From Niveibacterium microcysteis (GTDB taxonomy: Bacteria > Pseudomonadota > Gammaproteobacteria > Burkholderiales > Rhodocyclaceae): a stretch of 64,000 nucleotides of DNA. The stretch spans positions 4,761,993 to 4,825,992 of the forward strand of contig NZ_CP071060.1 in assembly GCF_017161445.1 (NCBI RefSeq), given 5' to 3'. A program made the position numbers and the translations under genes. Below are positions 19,420-28,118 of the stretch, one piece after another; position 1 is the stretch's first letter, and every line of letters starts with the position of its first letter. The notes beneath the pieces were generated by a model. That model ran no database searches. It was given only the letters and a program-made list of their open reading frames with translations, and had not been told where the DNA came from.

Positions 19420-20454
19420 CTGTTTCACCCAGCACTATCGCTCGACGCCCAGCCGGTCAATCGCCGCAAGGTACTGCGCGCAATCATCGCAGTCGGCCTG
19501 CCACTGGTGATCGCGCTGATCCGCCACGAGCTGCTCCCCGCCGTGTATGGCGCCATCGCCGGTTTCTACACGATCTTCGTGGACTATGGCGGCTCCACCT
19601 ACGAGCGCATCACCGCGATCCTTTACATGACGGTCGGCATGCTGCTGGCCGGCATTGCCGGCGTGGTGGGCCACTTCGTGCCGGGCGCGCCGCTGATCCT
19701 GCTGCTCGGCTTCGCCGCACTGGCCGGCTGGTTGCAGGGCGCCGGCACCTCGGTGGAGTTCATCGGCAAGTACTGGCTGCTCGCCTTCCTGTTCGGTGAT
19801 GGCGGCGGGGATCTGCCTCCGCTGTGCGGCACCTACGTGATCCTCGGCGGGCTCGCCGGCGTACTGTCGGTGCTGATCGACCGCGTGCTGTGGCGCTCGC
19901 CCGAACCGCAAAGCGCGCCAATGCTGGCGGATGCCGCCCGCAACCTGCTGCGCCGGCGCCACAACAACGGTGCGTTCTCGTTCTACTTCGCCAGCCTCGT
20001 GGTGATCGGCTATGTGCTGGGCCACACGCTGGGCCTGGCACGGCCGTACTGGGTGCCGCTGACGATCGTCATCGTCACCGTCTACGACCCGCGCCATAGC
20101 GTGCAGCGCCTGATACAGCGGCTGGCCGGCTCACTCTTCGGTGCCTTGTTCGGCTGGGCCGTGGTTCAGTATGTGCACACCGACTGGATGCTGGCCGCGA
20201 TCGTCACGCTGATGGCGGCACTCACGCCGGTCGCACAGGCGCGCAACTACTGGGTCGCGACGATCACGATCACCGGCCTGGTGATGGTGGTGCTGGACAT
20301 GGGCCAGCCTTACGAGATTCCGTCGGCGCATGCCTTCGCGCTCGCGCGGCTGGCCGATTCCGTGATCGGCTGCCTCGTATGCGGCATCGGTGCGCAGATC
20401 TACCTGCGCGCCTTGCCGCATATCGAAGCCCGCCAAAGAAGACCGCGCCGCTGA
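19420..20454 (+). CDS. FUSC-family membrane protein (probable CTG start)
   Basis: The protein shows two blocks of hydrophobic helices with a hydrophilic middle (RSPEPQSAP to RRRHNNG), as in FUSC/YccS-like proteins, a fusaric-acid-resistance and aromatic-acid-efflux type family. A GTG at 19507 would begin inside the first membrane helix. Upstream in frame there is no ATG, GTG or TTG before the stop of the preceding gene. However, CTG at 19420 is in frame and lies eight bases after GGAG, which gives a 344-residue product with a basic lead (NRRK) before helix one. I therefore prefer the CTG; the choice is inference. Confidence 0.7.
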   Translation: MFHPALSLDAQPVNRRKVLRAIIAVGLPLVIALIRHELLPAVYGAIAGFYTIFVDYGGSTYERITAILYMTVGMLLAGIAGVVGHFVPGAPLILLLGFAALAGWLQGAGTSVEFIGKYWLLAFLFGDGGGDLPPLCGTYVILGGLAGVLSVLIDRVLWRSPEPQSAPMLADAARNLLRRRHNNGAFSFYFASLVVIGYVLGHTLGLARPYWVPLTIVIVTVYDPRHSVQRLIQRLAGSLFGALFGWAVVQYVHTDWMLAAIVTLMAALTPVAQARNYWVATITITGLVMVVLDMGQPYEIPSAHAFALARLADSVIGCLVCGIGAQIYLRALPHIEARQRRPRR

Positions 20455-20509
20455 CGCGCCGATCCGCCGCGCGGCGTATGCTGCGCCCCTCGCCGTACAA
20501 GGAGCCGTC

Positions 20510-21118
20510 ATGCAACTGATCGCGTCATTGACCAGCCCGTTCGCGCGCAAGATCCGCGTGCAACTGGCCGAAAAAGGCCTGCCCTTCGTTCTCGTGCCGG
20601 AGAACCCGCACGATCCGGCGAGCCCGATCGGCCGCTTCAATCCGCTCGGCAAGGTGCCCGCGCTGGTGGCGGACGACGGCCGAACCTGGTTCGATTCGCC
20701 GGTCATCGCCGAGTACATCGAAACCCTCTCCGCAGCCCCCTTCTTCCTGCCGGCAGACCGCCTCGCGGCGCTCGAAGTGCGGCAGGTGGAAGCACTCGCC
20801 GACGGCGTGACCGACGCCGGCATTCTGGTGCTGATGGAAAGCCGCCGCGCCGCCGAACAGCAAAGCGAGGCCTGGCGCGCGCGCCAGTGGGGCAAGGTGG
20901 AAAGCGGGCTCAACGCACTGCAATCGCTCGTCGCCGGGCGTACCTGGGCGGTCGGCGATGCGATGAGCCTTGCGGACATTGCGATCGGCTGCATGTGGGG
21001 CTGGCTGTTGCTGCGCTTCCCACACGCCGGTCTGCCTGCCCAGTACCCGGCGCTCGCCGCCTGGGTGGAACGGCTGATGCAGCGGCCCTCGTTCGCCCAG
21101 ACCCACCCGCCGGCCTGA
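20510..21118 (+). CDS. glutathione S-transferase family protein
   Basis: The 202-residue protein begins with the thioredoxin-like GST domain (MQLIASLTSPFARKIRVQLAE), including the usual catalytic Ser/Cys region TSPFARK, the cis-Pro loop GKVPALV and the DSPVIAEYIE glutathione-binding segment. An all-helical C-terminal domain follows with SLADIAIGCMWGW. It probably conjugates or reduces electrophiles with glutathione. GGAG stands five bases before the ATG. The start fits the family, whereas the longer frame to 20390 overlaps the FUSC gene and is rejected. Confidence 0.92.
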   Translation: MQLIASLTSPFARKIRVQLAEKGLPFVLVPENPHDPASPIGRFNPLGKVPALVADDGRTWFDSPVIAEYIETLSAAPFFLPADRLAALEVRQVEALADGVTDAGILVLMESRRAAEQQSEAWRARQWGKVESGLNALQSLVAGRTWAVGDAMSLADIAIGCMWGWLLLRFPHAGLPAQYPALAAWVERLMQRPSFAQTHPPA

Positions 21119-21134
21119 TCGCCCAAGCCCCCGC

Positions 21135-21896
21135 ATGACCGTGCTGCTGCTCAAGCTGGGGCTGGTACCGCTGCTGATCGCGGCGGTCACGGCAGCGGGC
21201 CGTCGCTGGGGCGCGGGCATGGCCGGCTTCCTCGCCGGCCTGCCGATCATCGTTGGGCCGATTCTGGCGCTGGTCGCCTGGGAACAAGGCGCTGATTACG
21301 CCGCTCACGCCGCGCTGGGGGCGCTCGCAGCGGTGCCTGCATCGATCGGCTTTGCGTTTGCCTACGCATGGGCTGCGCAACGGACACGCTGGGCGCAGGC
21401 CGAGCTGGTCGCGCTGGTAGCGTGGGCCTTGCTCGGCACGCTGGTGCTGGCGTGGCAGCCCGAGTTGCCGCTCGCAACGCTGCTCGCACTGGCGGGGGTG
21501 CTGGCACTGCCCTCCTGTTTCCCCTCGGGTCAGGATGCCACGCTCGCATTTGGCCACGCACCGCCGCTGGCTGGGCGCATGCTCGCCGGCGCGTTGCTGA
21601 CCTTGGCTGTAACCCTATCCGCCGCAGTGCTGGATGCGCGCATCAGCGGCTTGCTGTCGCTGTTTCCCGTGATGATGAGCGTGATGGCGATCGCCACGCA
21701 GCGCCACGACGGCGCAGGCTTTGCCGCGCGGCTGCTGCAAGGCATGGTGCGCGGCATGATCTCGGTGGTCGCCTTCTGCGGCGTGCTCGCCGCCCTGCTG
21801 CCGACAATGGCGGCCGTTCCGGCTTTTGGCCTTGCCACCGCCGCCGCACTTGCCACACACGGCCTGCGCGCCGGGTTGGGTCGCCGCCGGTCATGA
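21135..21896 (+). CDS. integral membrane protein of unknown function
   Basis: I do not recognise a named family. The 253 residues form about eight hydrophobic segments with small loops, starting LLLKLGLVPLLIAAVTAAG and including two Gly/Pro-rich helices (GFLAGLPIIVGPILALVAWEQG). The repeated small-residue helices suggest a transporter or carrier rather than a sensor. It follows the GST gene by 16 bp and overlaps the next gene by four bases (ATGA), so these two membrane genes are translationally coupled and probably work together. Confidence 0.75.
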   Translation: MTVLLLKLGLVPLLIAAVTAAGRRWGAGMAGFLAGLPIIVGPILALVAWEQGADYAAHAALGALAAVPASIGFAFAYAWAAQRTRWAQAELVALVAWALLGTLVLAWQPELPLATLLALAGVLALPSCFPSGQDATLAFGHAPPLAGRMLAGALLTLAVTLSAAVLDARISGLLSLFPVMMSVMAIATQRHDGAGFAARLLQGMVRGMISVVAFCGVLAALLPTMAAVPAFGLATAAALATHGLRAGLGRRRS

Positions 21897-22576
21897 AGTG
21901 GCCATCGCGCAACGAACGTGTCCGCGCCATGCGGCAGCGGCTCGAAACACAGGGCTGGCCACGCCTGCAGATGAGTCTGCTGGTCGCGCTCGCGGGGGCT
22001 GCGGGGTTTCTCGGCAACTGGGGTCTGCTGCACGCGGGCTTCGGCAAGATGGCGCTGCGCTATCCGCTCGCAGTGCTGGTCGCGTGGGGCGCCTTTCTGG
22101 CGCTGCTGTGGGTGTGGCTGAAGGCACGCGAAAGTGAAGACGTCGCCGATGCCGGCGATGCGCTCGACTTGCTGCCGGAGAGCGGCGGCGCACCCGCCCG
22201 TGCTGGCAACGCCGCATCGGACGCCGGCACCGGCGATCTATTCGATGGCCTCGCCGCGGCCGACGAATTCGCGCTGCCTTTGATCGCGATCGTATTTGTC
22301 GTGACGCTGCTGCTCGCGGCGTTGTGGATCGTGACCGGCGCGCCCACGCTGTTCGCCGAGCTGCTGGTCGACAGTGCGCTGAGTGCCAGCCTCTACCATC
22401 GGATGCGCCACGGCGACGCGAATCACTGGCTCGAGACCGCCTGGCGGCGAACCCGAACCCCCTTCGCGGTAACCGCCCTCATGCTTGCCCTGCTCGGTTT
22501 TGCGGTGCAGACCTTGCACCCGGGCGCGCATACGCTCGGCCAGGCGATGGCCGCCGCCCACGCGCGCAACGACTAG
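21893..22576 (+). CDS. membrane protein of unknown function, coupled to preceding gene
   Basis: The 227-residue product starts in the ATGA overlap with the upstream membrane gene. A basic N-terminus (KWPSRNERVRAMRQR) leads into helix one (LVALAGAAGFLGNWGLLHAG), then a second helix, a polar acidic loop of about 50 residues and two further helices around residues 125 and 195. The segment VDSALSASLYHRMRHG lies between the last helices. I cannot name a family. Its stop overlaps that of the convergent HD-GYP gene by four bases. Confidence 0.7.
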   Translation: MKWPSRNERVRAMRQRLETQGWPRLQMSLLVALAGAAGFLGNWGLLHAGFGKMALRYPLAVLVAWGAFLALLWVWLKARESEDVADAGDALDLLPESGGAPARAGNAASDAGTGDLFDGLAAADEFALPLIAIVFVVTLLLAALWIVTGAPTLFAELLVDSALSASLYHRMRHGDANHWLETAWRRTRTPFAVTALMLALLGFAVQTLHPGAHTLGQAMAAAHARND

Positions 22577-23799
22577 GCCGGCAAACCCTCACCACGCGCC
22601 ACCGCCATACACGGCGCGAGGTCCGCTTCAACGCATTCGACCACCGCTCGGTCGAGCAATCCTGCCACGATCAGGCGATGCAGTTCGGCCAGCACCGCCG
22701 CATCAGCCATCGGCGCGCGGTAGGGGCGGTTCTGCACCAAGGCCTGACACACGTCGGCCACCGCGATGATGCGCGCCGGAAGCGGCAATTCGCCTGCCGC
22801 CAGGTGGAAGGGATATCCCGAACCATCGAGCTTCTCGTGGTGGCTTGCGGCCCACAGCGCGATTTCTTCCATGCCACCGATCCAGTGCAGGATCTGGTAG
22901 GTCTCGAAGGAGTGCCGCAGCATCGCCGCGCGCTCGCCCGGCTCTAGCGGCGCCGGTTTCTCGAGTACCGAATCCGGCACGCGAAGCTTGCCCACATCGT
23001 GCAGCAGCGCGGCGATCTCGATCCGCGCGCAGGTCGCGTCGTCGAGCCCCAGTCGGCGCGCCAGATAAAGCGCGAGGCGCGCGACCCCGAGGGAATGCTC
23101 GGTCGTGAAGGGGCTCTTCGCGTCGATGATCTGCGCAAACATCAGCGCGAACTGTCGCAGGCCGGCGAGGTCGATGTCGGTGGCGAGGCCGCGTTTGGCC
23201 ACATCGTGCAGGTAGCGCCACAGATAGCGGCGTTCCAGGTATAGCCAGAAGGCTTCGCGCCGCGATGCGGCCATGAAGGCGTCGACCAGATCGGGGCAGA
23301 ACAGACCGCCGGCGTTGGCGGCGATCGTGCGGCGCCCTTCTTCCTTGCGCATCAGGTAATCCGGCGCGCCATAGAAGGGCGCGGTCAGCGCATCGACACG
23401 GTCGACCAGGAAGATCAGGTTGGCATCGTGCGCCAGCTCCGGGTCGAGCTCAGCCGGCATCGCCGACCAGTGCGTGTGGTGCCAGCGCACCACGGGCGCG
23501 AGCCGCGCAAGCGCCGGCACATCGGCCAGCAAGCGGGCGCCCAGCACGCAGTGCGCCTGCGAGCCGACCCAGTCGAACTCGCCCACCAGGTGCTGATGCA
23601 CGCGGGTGGAAGAGACGCCGCAGTCGTGCAGCATGCCGGCGTGCAGCAAGCGCGCACAGCGGTCGTCGTCGTAACCCAGTTCGCGCCCGCATTCGGCGGC
23701 CATCACGGCGACCCGCTTGCCGTGCAGATCGTCGTCCACGCCGACCAGATCCACCGCGTCGGACAGCGCAAACACCATATCGGCAAGCATGACTTCCAT
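22573..23799 (-). CDS. protein with two HD-GYP/HD domains
   Basis: The 408-residue protein carries two related domains. The first has MLHDCGV and VVRWHHTHWS but lacks a GYP motif, so it is a divergent HD domain. The second is a complete HD-GYP unit: HSLGVARLALYLA, LLHDVGKLRVP, and HHEKLDGSGYP. The second is expected to cleave cyclic di-GMP; the first may bind a ligand. GGGAGGGGAC directly before the chosen ATG decides the start over a GTG or ATG seven codons upstream. A smaller HD-GYP gene is divergent on the other side of a 156-bp gap. Confidence 0.9.
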   Translation of the reverse strand: MEVMLADMVFALSDAVDLVGVDDDLHGKRVAVMAAECGRELGYDDDRCARLLHAGMLHDCGVSSTRVHQHLVGEFDWVGSQAHCVLGARLLADVPALARLAPVVRWHHTHWSAMPAELDPELAHDANLIFLVDRVDALTAPFYGAPDYLMRKEEGRRTIAANAGGLFCPDLVDAFMAASRREAFWLYLERRYLWRYLHDVAKRGLATDIDLAGLRQFALMFAQIIDAKSPFTTEHSLGVARLALYLARRLGLDDATCARIEIAALLHDVGKLRVPDSVLEKPAPLEPGERAAMLRHSFETYQILHWIGGMEEIALWAASHHEKLDGSGYPFHLAAGELPLPARIIAVADVCQALVQNRPYRAPMADAAVLAELHRLIVAGLLDRAVVECVEADLAPCMAVARGEGLPA

Positions 23800-23955
23800 G
23801 TCCCCTCCCACTCGCTGCAATGAAGGCTATCGTGGTCCGGCGCGTGCTTTTCAGCACGCCGGCATTATCCTCCCGCGGTGCTGTGTCGGGCTAGCATTCG
23901 CGCGGGCGCAAAGCCGGTGTAATCTCGCTGCTGGCCTCACTCCCCCGCGCCACCC

Positions 23956-24561
23956 ATGCCCCCTGACCGCCGTTCTCATGTACCGATTACCCTGCGTGTT
24001 GCGCGCACCCTGGCCACTGCGCTGGGCGAACGTGACGAAGGCACCCGTGCGCATTGCGAACGCGTCGTGGCGCTCGCTGACATGCTCGGCACCGCCTGCA
24101 AGCTGAGCCGCACTGAACTGCGCGTGCTGCATGTGGCGGCCTGCCTGCACGACATCGGCAAGCTGGGGGTGCCCGATGAGGTGCTGCACAACCCGGGTCC
24201 ACTCGATGCCGCGGGCTGGGCGGTGATGCGCACGCATCCGGAGCGCGGTCAGCGGATTCTCTCGACGCTCGGGCTCGATCACGCGGATGCGGTGGGGCTC
24301 GCAATCCGCCATCACCACGAACAGTTCAACGGCGAGGGCTACCCGGACCGCATCGCAGGCGAGTCGATCCCGGTGGTGTCGCGCATCATCGCGATGGCCG
24401 ACAGCTACGATGCGATTGCGACACGACGCGTGTATCGCGATGCGCGCCCGCATCACCACACGATGGAAACCCTGGAGGCCGAGCGCGGCCGCAAGCTTGA
24501 CCCGTGGCTGTTCGACCGCTTCGCAGCACTGATCGAACACAGCCCGCTGCGGGCGATGTAG
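23956..24561 (+). CDS. small HD-GYP phosphodiesterase
   Basis: The 201-residue protein is a single HD-GYP domain with all expected metal ligands: RAHCERVVALA, CLHDIGKLGVP, RTHPERG, and HHHEQFNGEGYPD, followed by MADSYDAIATRR. It should hydrolyse cyclic di-GMP to pGpG or GMP in the cytoplasm. No receiver or sensor domain is attached, so activity must be set by level or partners. It is divergent from the two-domain HD-GYP gene; together with the GGDEF and EAL genes it marks a chromosome rich in cyclic-di-GMP enzymes. Confidence 0.92.
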   Translation: MPPDRRSHVPITLRVARTLATALGERDEGTRAHCERVVALADMLGTACKLSRTELRVLHVAACLHDIGKLGVPDEVLHNPGPLDAAGWAVMRTHPERGQRILSTLGLDHADAVGLAIRHHHEQFNGEGYPDRIAGESIPVVSRIIAMADSYDAIATRRVYRDARPHHHTMETLEAERGRKLDPWLFDRFAALIEHSPLRAM

Positions 24562-24567
24562 GGCGTT

Positions 24568-24759
24568 TTACCGAAAGTGCGCGTCGGCAGGATGCCGCGC
24601 GCGCCAGGCGGTGATCGCCCGTTCGAACTCGGCACGCGACTCGTTGTAGCGGTTCCACACACACTGATCGCCGCAGCCGCTTTCGCAGCACTCGCCGTCG
24701 TGCGGCGGTTCAGGCGGCTCGGGCATCGGGTCGAAGGGGTCGTCGTCGTGCGTGCGCAT
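24568..24759 (-). CDS. oxidoreductase-like domain protein (PF09791 type)
   Basis: This 63-residue product has the short pattern typical of the oxidoreductase-like family: PPEPPHDGECC, SGCGDQCVWNRYNE. The four conserved cysteines and the following VW and Y suggest a small metal or disulfide site. The function of the family is not settled. The reading frame is open far upstream, but the region before this ATG is antisense to the intergenic gap, and the domain starts directly after MRTHDDDP. It is convergent with the HD-GYP gene, 6 bp away. Confidence 0.8.
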   Translation of the reverse strand: MRTHDDDPFDPMPEPPEPPHDGECCESGCGDQCVWNRYNESRAEFERAITAWRARHPADAHFR

Positions 24760-24859
24760 GGAACAGAATCTGGAAATCGATGCCGAGCAATGTAACAGCC
24801 CTGCACTGCCATCCGCCCTTGCCCGAACCTGAGTACAACGCCGCCCTGCCCTCTCCGCC

Positions 24860-25228
24860 ATGCCTACCCTGACCCACTTCGCCGACCCACTCCCCACCCC
24901 GACGCCCGACCGGCCACGGCCGGACCGCCTGATCCGCGGCAACCCGGCCCGCCTGACCTGGACGCTGCACGAAAGCGCCGACGGCCAGACCAGCGCCGGC
25001 ATCTGGGCGTGCGAACCCGGCGCATGGCGGATCGCGTTCCCGGCCGGCAAGGAGGAGTATTTCCATGTGCTGGAGGGGCGGATCCGGATCGCGGATACCG
25101 CCGGTGCCGCACGCGAATTCGGACCAGGCGATGCAGGCGTGATCCCGGCCGGCTTCGAAGGCAGCTTCGAGGTACTCGAAGCAGTACGCAAACACTTCGT
25201 CGTGGTCGACCGCGACGCCCGCAAATAA
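24860..25228 (+). CDS. cupin-domain protein (DUF861 type)
   Basis: The 122-residue protein is a single small cupin. It shows the family pattern SAGIWACEPGAWRIAFPAGKEEYFHVLEG split over two strands, with FGPGDAGVIPAGFEGSFEV as the second motif. The Glu and His pair in EEYFH could hold a metal, though one His of the canonical motif is absent. The substrate is unknown; relatives often have sugar or ethanolamine-related roles. It lies 30 bp before the D-lactate dehydrogenase gene on the same strand, so cotranscription is likely. Confidence 0.82.
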   Translation: MPTLTHFADPLPTPTPDRPRPDRLIRGNPARLTWTLHESADGQTSAGIWACEPGAWRIAFPAGKEEYFHVLEGRIRIADTAGAAREFGPGDAGVIPAGFEGSFEVLEAVRKHFVVVDRDARK

Positions 25229-25258
25229 GTCAGATTCCTCACCCCCCCGGAGGCCCCG

Positions 25259-26257
25259 ATGCGAATTGCCGTTTTCGATACCCACCCTTACGACGAGCGC
25301 GCGCTCAACGAAGCCAATGCGGCCGGCGAACATGAGCTGGAGTTCTTCGAGGAGCGCCTGCACAGCAAGACTGCCGACCTCGCGCAGGGCTTCGATGCCG
25401 TATGCCCCTTCGTCAATTGCCGCCTTGGCGAGCGCGTGCTGACCAAGCTCGCGGGCTTCGGCGTCAAGCTGGTCACGCTGCGCGCCGCCGGCTACAACGG
25501 CATCGACATCGCCGCGGCTGAACGCCTGGGCATCAAGGTCACGCGCGTGCCGGCGTATTCGCCCGAAGCGGTGGCAGAACACAACTTCGCACTGCTGCTG
25601 ACGCTGATCCGCAAGACGCACCGCGCCTACAACCGGGTGCGCGAACAGAATTTCTCGCTCGACGGCCTCGAAGGCTTCAACCTGCACGGCAAGACCTACG
25701 CGGCGCTGGGCGCGGGCCGCATCGGCCAGTGCGCATTGCGTATCGCCAAGGGCTTCGGCTGCAAGCTGCTGGCCTATGACCCGTACGAGAACCCCGCGGT
25801 GGCGGCCGACATCGGCTTCGAGTATGTGTCGCTGGCCCGGCTGCTGGCGGAAGCGGACGTGATCTCGCTGCATCTGCCGCTGAGCGAGCAAAGCCATCAC
25901 ATCATCGACGCAGCCGCGATCGCCCAGATGAAGCGCGGTGTGGTGATCGCCAACACCAGCCGCGGCGGCCTGATCGACACCCAGGCCCTGATCGACGGCC
26001 TGAAGACCGGGCAGATCGGCGGCGTCGGCCTCGATGTGTATGAGCAGGAAGAAGGCGTGTTCTTCCACGACCTGTCCGACCAACCGCTGCAGGACGACAC
26101 GCTGGCCCGCCTGATGACCTTCCCCAATGTGCTGATCACATCGCATCAGGGTTTCCTGACGCGGGAAGCGCTCGCCGCGATTGCCAGCACCGCGCTCGGC
26201 AACGCCAGTGCCTTCGCACGCGGCGAGGCGCTCGCGAACGAGGTGCGCAGCAGCTGA
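25259..26257 (+). CDS. ldhA: D-lactate dehydrogenase (2-hydroxyacid dehydrogenase)
   Basis: The 332-residue protein is full length for the D-2-hydroxyacid dehydrogenase family and closest in pattern to fermentative LdhA. The NAD-binding turn is GAGRIG (residues 151-156), and the catalytic triad falls at R235 (NTSRGG), E264 (YEQEE) and H296 (SHQGF), the numbering known for D-lactate dehydrogenases. Tyr and Asn in AAGYNGID also fit. It should reduce pyruvate to D-lactate with NADH when respiration is limited. GGAGG precedes the ATG. It follows the cupin gene closely. Confidence 0.93.
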   Translation: MRIAVFDTHPYDERALNEANAAGEHELEFFEERLHSKTADLAQGFDAVCPFVNCRLGERVLTKLAGFGVKLVTLRAAGYNGIDIAAAERLGIKVTRVPAYSPEAVAEHNFALLLTLIRKTHRAYNRVREQNFSLDGLEGFNLHGKTYAALGAGRIGQCALRIAKGFGCKLLAYDPYENPAVAADIGFEYVSLARLLAEADVISLHLPLSEQSHHIIDAAAIAQMKRGVVIANTSRGGLIDTQALIDGLKTGQIGGVGLDVYEQEEGVFFHDLSDQPLQDDTLARLMTFPNVLITSHQGFLTREALAAIASTALGNASAFARGEALANEVRSS

Positions 26258-26263
26258 GCGATA

Positions 26264-26992
26264 TCAGCGGTAACGCTGCATCAGGGCAGCGAACTCGCCG
26301 GCGGCGGCCAGTTCGCTCAGTGCCTGCTCAAGCGGTGCCAGCAGGCGTTGGTGCGGTGATGCGCGCGACAGCGTGAGGTAGGTGGGCTGGCCGACAATGC
26401 GATAGGGCGCCTTGTCGAAATGCAACTGCATTTCGCGCATCATCCAGTCCGCCTCGGCCTCGGGGATCACGACGGTATCGATACGGCCGGCCCGCAACTT
26501 GCGCAGGGCCGCGGCGTAGTTGTCGGAGACATCCTTGCTGAGTTTTGCATCGTGGTCGAAGGTGGGCGAGTAGGACTTGCCCATCTCGACACCAATCTGC
26601 AGCTTGGCCAGATCCTCGTAGCGCTCGATCCGCGGGCCGTCAGGGCGCACGAGGAAGCGCTTGTCCACCGGAGGCAGGTTCGGCTGCAGGTAGTGCAGAA
26701 AAGTGGCGCGCTCGGGCGTCAGCAGCAGGCCGATCATCAGATCGGCCTCACCTTGCCGCATCATCGCGAGTGCCCGCGCCGGCGGCACTTCGACAAAACG
26801 CAAACGGCAACCGACGCGCTGCGCAAGGCGCTTGATCAGGTCGAAATAGATGCCGCGGGGCTCCGCGCCGGCAAAGATGCGAAAGGGCGGCGCCGCGTCG
26901 CCAACCACGGTGAGGGTTGGCACGTCATCGGCCGCCACGGCGCGCAAGGCGCCGAAGAGCAGCAGCAGTGCAAGCAGTAGCCTGCGCATCAT
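26264..26992 (-). CDS. periplasmic substrate-binding protein, SBP family 3
   Basis: The 242-residue precursor has a strong signal peptide (RRLLLALLLLFGALRAVAAD). The mature protein follows the amino-acid-binding SBP-3 fold: PPFRIFAGAEPRGIYFDLIKRLAQ, a middle segment GEADLMIGLLLTPERATFLHY, and a late VIPEAEADWMM. No permease or ATPase adjoins it, so it may be an orphan sensor-type binding protein. A related orphan gene occurs at 51610. Its start overlaps the stop of the DUF1840 gene (ATGATG region), which suggests coupling of these two unlike genes. Confidence 0.87.
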   Translation of the reverse strand: MMRRLLLALLLLFGALRAVAADDVPTLTVVGDAAPPFRIFAGAEPRGIYFDLIKRLAQRVGCRLRFVEVPPARALAMMRQGEADLMIGLLLTPERATFLHYLQPNLPPVDKRFLVRPDGPRIERYEDLAKLQIGVEMGKSYSPTFDHDAKLSKDVSDNYAAALRKLRAGRIDTVVIPEAEADWMMREMQLHFDKAPYRIVGQPTYLTLSRASPHQRLLAPLEQALSELAAAGEFAALMQRYR

Positions 26993-27315
26993 TCCCAGAT
27001 AACGGGCTGTTCCTCGGCCAGCGAGTATTGCATCAGCTCGATCAGCGGCGCCGCGCGCTGCCACAGCGCAACCGGGCCATCCATGCCGCGCGGCGCTTCC
27101 TCGTCGTCGGCCTCGTCCATGGGTGCCGGCGTACGCGCCTTGTCCGCGGCCACCGCATCACGCAGTGCAGCAATCGCGCCCGGCAACTGTGCAACGGTGA
27201 CGATGCCTCGGGCGTCGTCCGGATCCTTGCCAATGACTTCCAGCAGAACGCGCGCAACCTTGCCGAACATGATGACGTCGCCCGCCGCGCGGGACTTGAA
27301 TGTAACGATGGACAT
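26989..27315 (-). CDS. DUF1840 family protein
   Basis: The 108-residue protein starts MSIVTFKSRAAGDVIMFGKVA, the hallmark of DUF1840, followed by VLLEVIGKDPDDARGIVT and a helical C-terminal half with LWQRAAPLIELM. The family is mostly betaproteobacterial and has no known function. It is cytoplasmic with no metal motif. It overlaps the downstream SBP gene by four bases and is divergent from the carbonic anhydrase gene, about 90 bp away. Confidence 0.88.
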   Translation of the reverse strand: MSIVTFKSRAAGDVIMFGKVARVLLEVIGKDPDDARGIVTVAQLPGAIAALRDAVAADKARTPAPMDEADDEEAPRGMDGPVALWQRAAPLIELMQYSLAEEQPVIWE

Positions 27316-27404
27316 GCTGCCCTCCTGTTGCGCTGTTTGTTGCGGTGCAGGCAGGGCGGCCGCAGCCGGGTAAAATCGCGCATCCCCCCGCTCTGGCCGC
27401 CAAC

Positions 27405-28046
27405 ATGAAACGACTTGACCAACTGCTTGAACGAAATCAGGAATGGGCCCGCGAGATGGTCGCGGAGGACGCTGAATACTTCTCGCGTCTGGTCGCCCAG
27501 CAAAACCCCGAATACCTGTGGATCGGCTGTTCCGACAGCCGCGTGCCCGCCAACCAGATCGTAGACCTCGCGCCGGGTGAAGTGTTTGTTCACCGTAACG
27601 TCGCCAATCTGGTGGTGCACACCGATCTGAACTGCCTGTCAGTGCTGCAGTATGCCGTCGACGTGCTGCGTGTGAAGCACATTTTGGTCGTCGGTCACTA
27701 TGGCTGCGGCGGCATCAAGGCTTCACTGAACGATCTGCGCCTTGGGCTGGTGGATAACTGGCTGCGCCATGTGCAGGACGTGCGCGACAAACATCGCGAC
27801 CAACTCGCCACGATCGACGACGACAAAGCCAAGGTCGACCGGCTGTGCGAGCTGAACGTCGTCGAGCAAGTCGTCAACATTGCGCAGACGACGGTCATGA
27901 AGGATGCGTGGCAACGCGGCCAGCCGGTCACGGTGCACGGCTGGTGCTATGGCCTGCAGGATGGTCTGGTGCGCGATCTGGACATGAGCATCGGACGCGA
28001 ACGCGACCTGCGCGACGCCTACCTCGCGGCGGTCGGCAGCGCATAA
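27405..28046 (+). CDS. can: beta-class carbonic anhydrase
   Basis: The 213-residue protein is a beta-carbonic anhydrase that interconverts CO2 and bicarbonate. Zinc ligands match the family numbering exactly: C42, D44 and R46 in GCSDSR, then H98 and C101 in GHYGCGG. The region VHRNVANLV is also typical. The ATG chosen gives the usual start MKRLDQLLERN; the frame is open 20 codons upstream without support. It is a single gene; the hairpin just beyond its stop has its T-run on the opposite strand and so serves the convergent gene. Confidence 0.95.
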   Translation: MKRLDQLLERNQEWAREMVAEDAEYFSRLVAQQNPEYLWIGCSDSRVPANQIVDLAPGEVFVHRNVANLVVHTDLNCLSVLQYAVDVLRVKHILVVGHYGCGGIKASLNDLRLGLVDNWLRHVQDVRDKHRDQLATIDDDKAKVDRLCELNVVEQVVNIAQTTVMKDAWQRGQPVTVHGWCYGLQDGLVRDLDMSIGRERDLRDAYLAAVGSA

Positions 28047-28084
28047 AAAGAAGCCGAGCCCGCCTCGTGGGCGGCGGCTCGGCC
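28047..28084 (-). terminator. Rho-independent terminator for the small exported-protein gene
   Basis: Read on the minus strand, GCCGAGCC and GGCTCGGC form a stem with extra inner GC pairs, and the stem is followed by TTCTTTTT. It lies about 35 bases after the stop of the 28119-28358 gene. On the plus strand the stem may also slow transcription from the carbonic anhydrase gene. Confidence 0.75.
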
Positions 28085-28118
28085 AAGGGCACGCTTCAGA
28101 AGGGGTGGGCGCGCCGCG

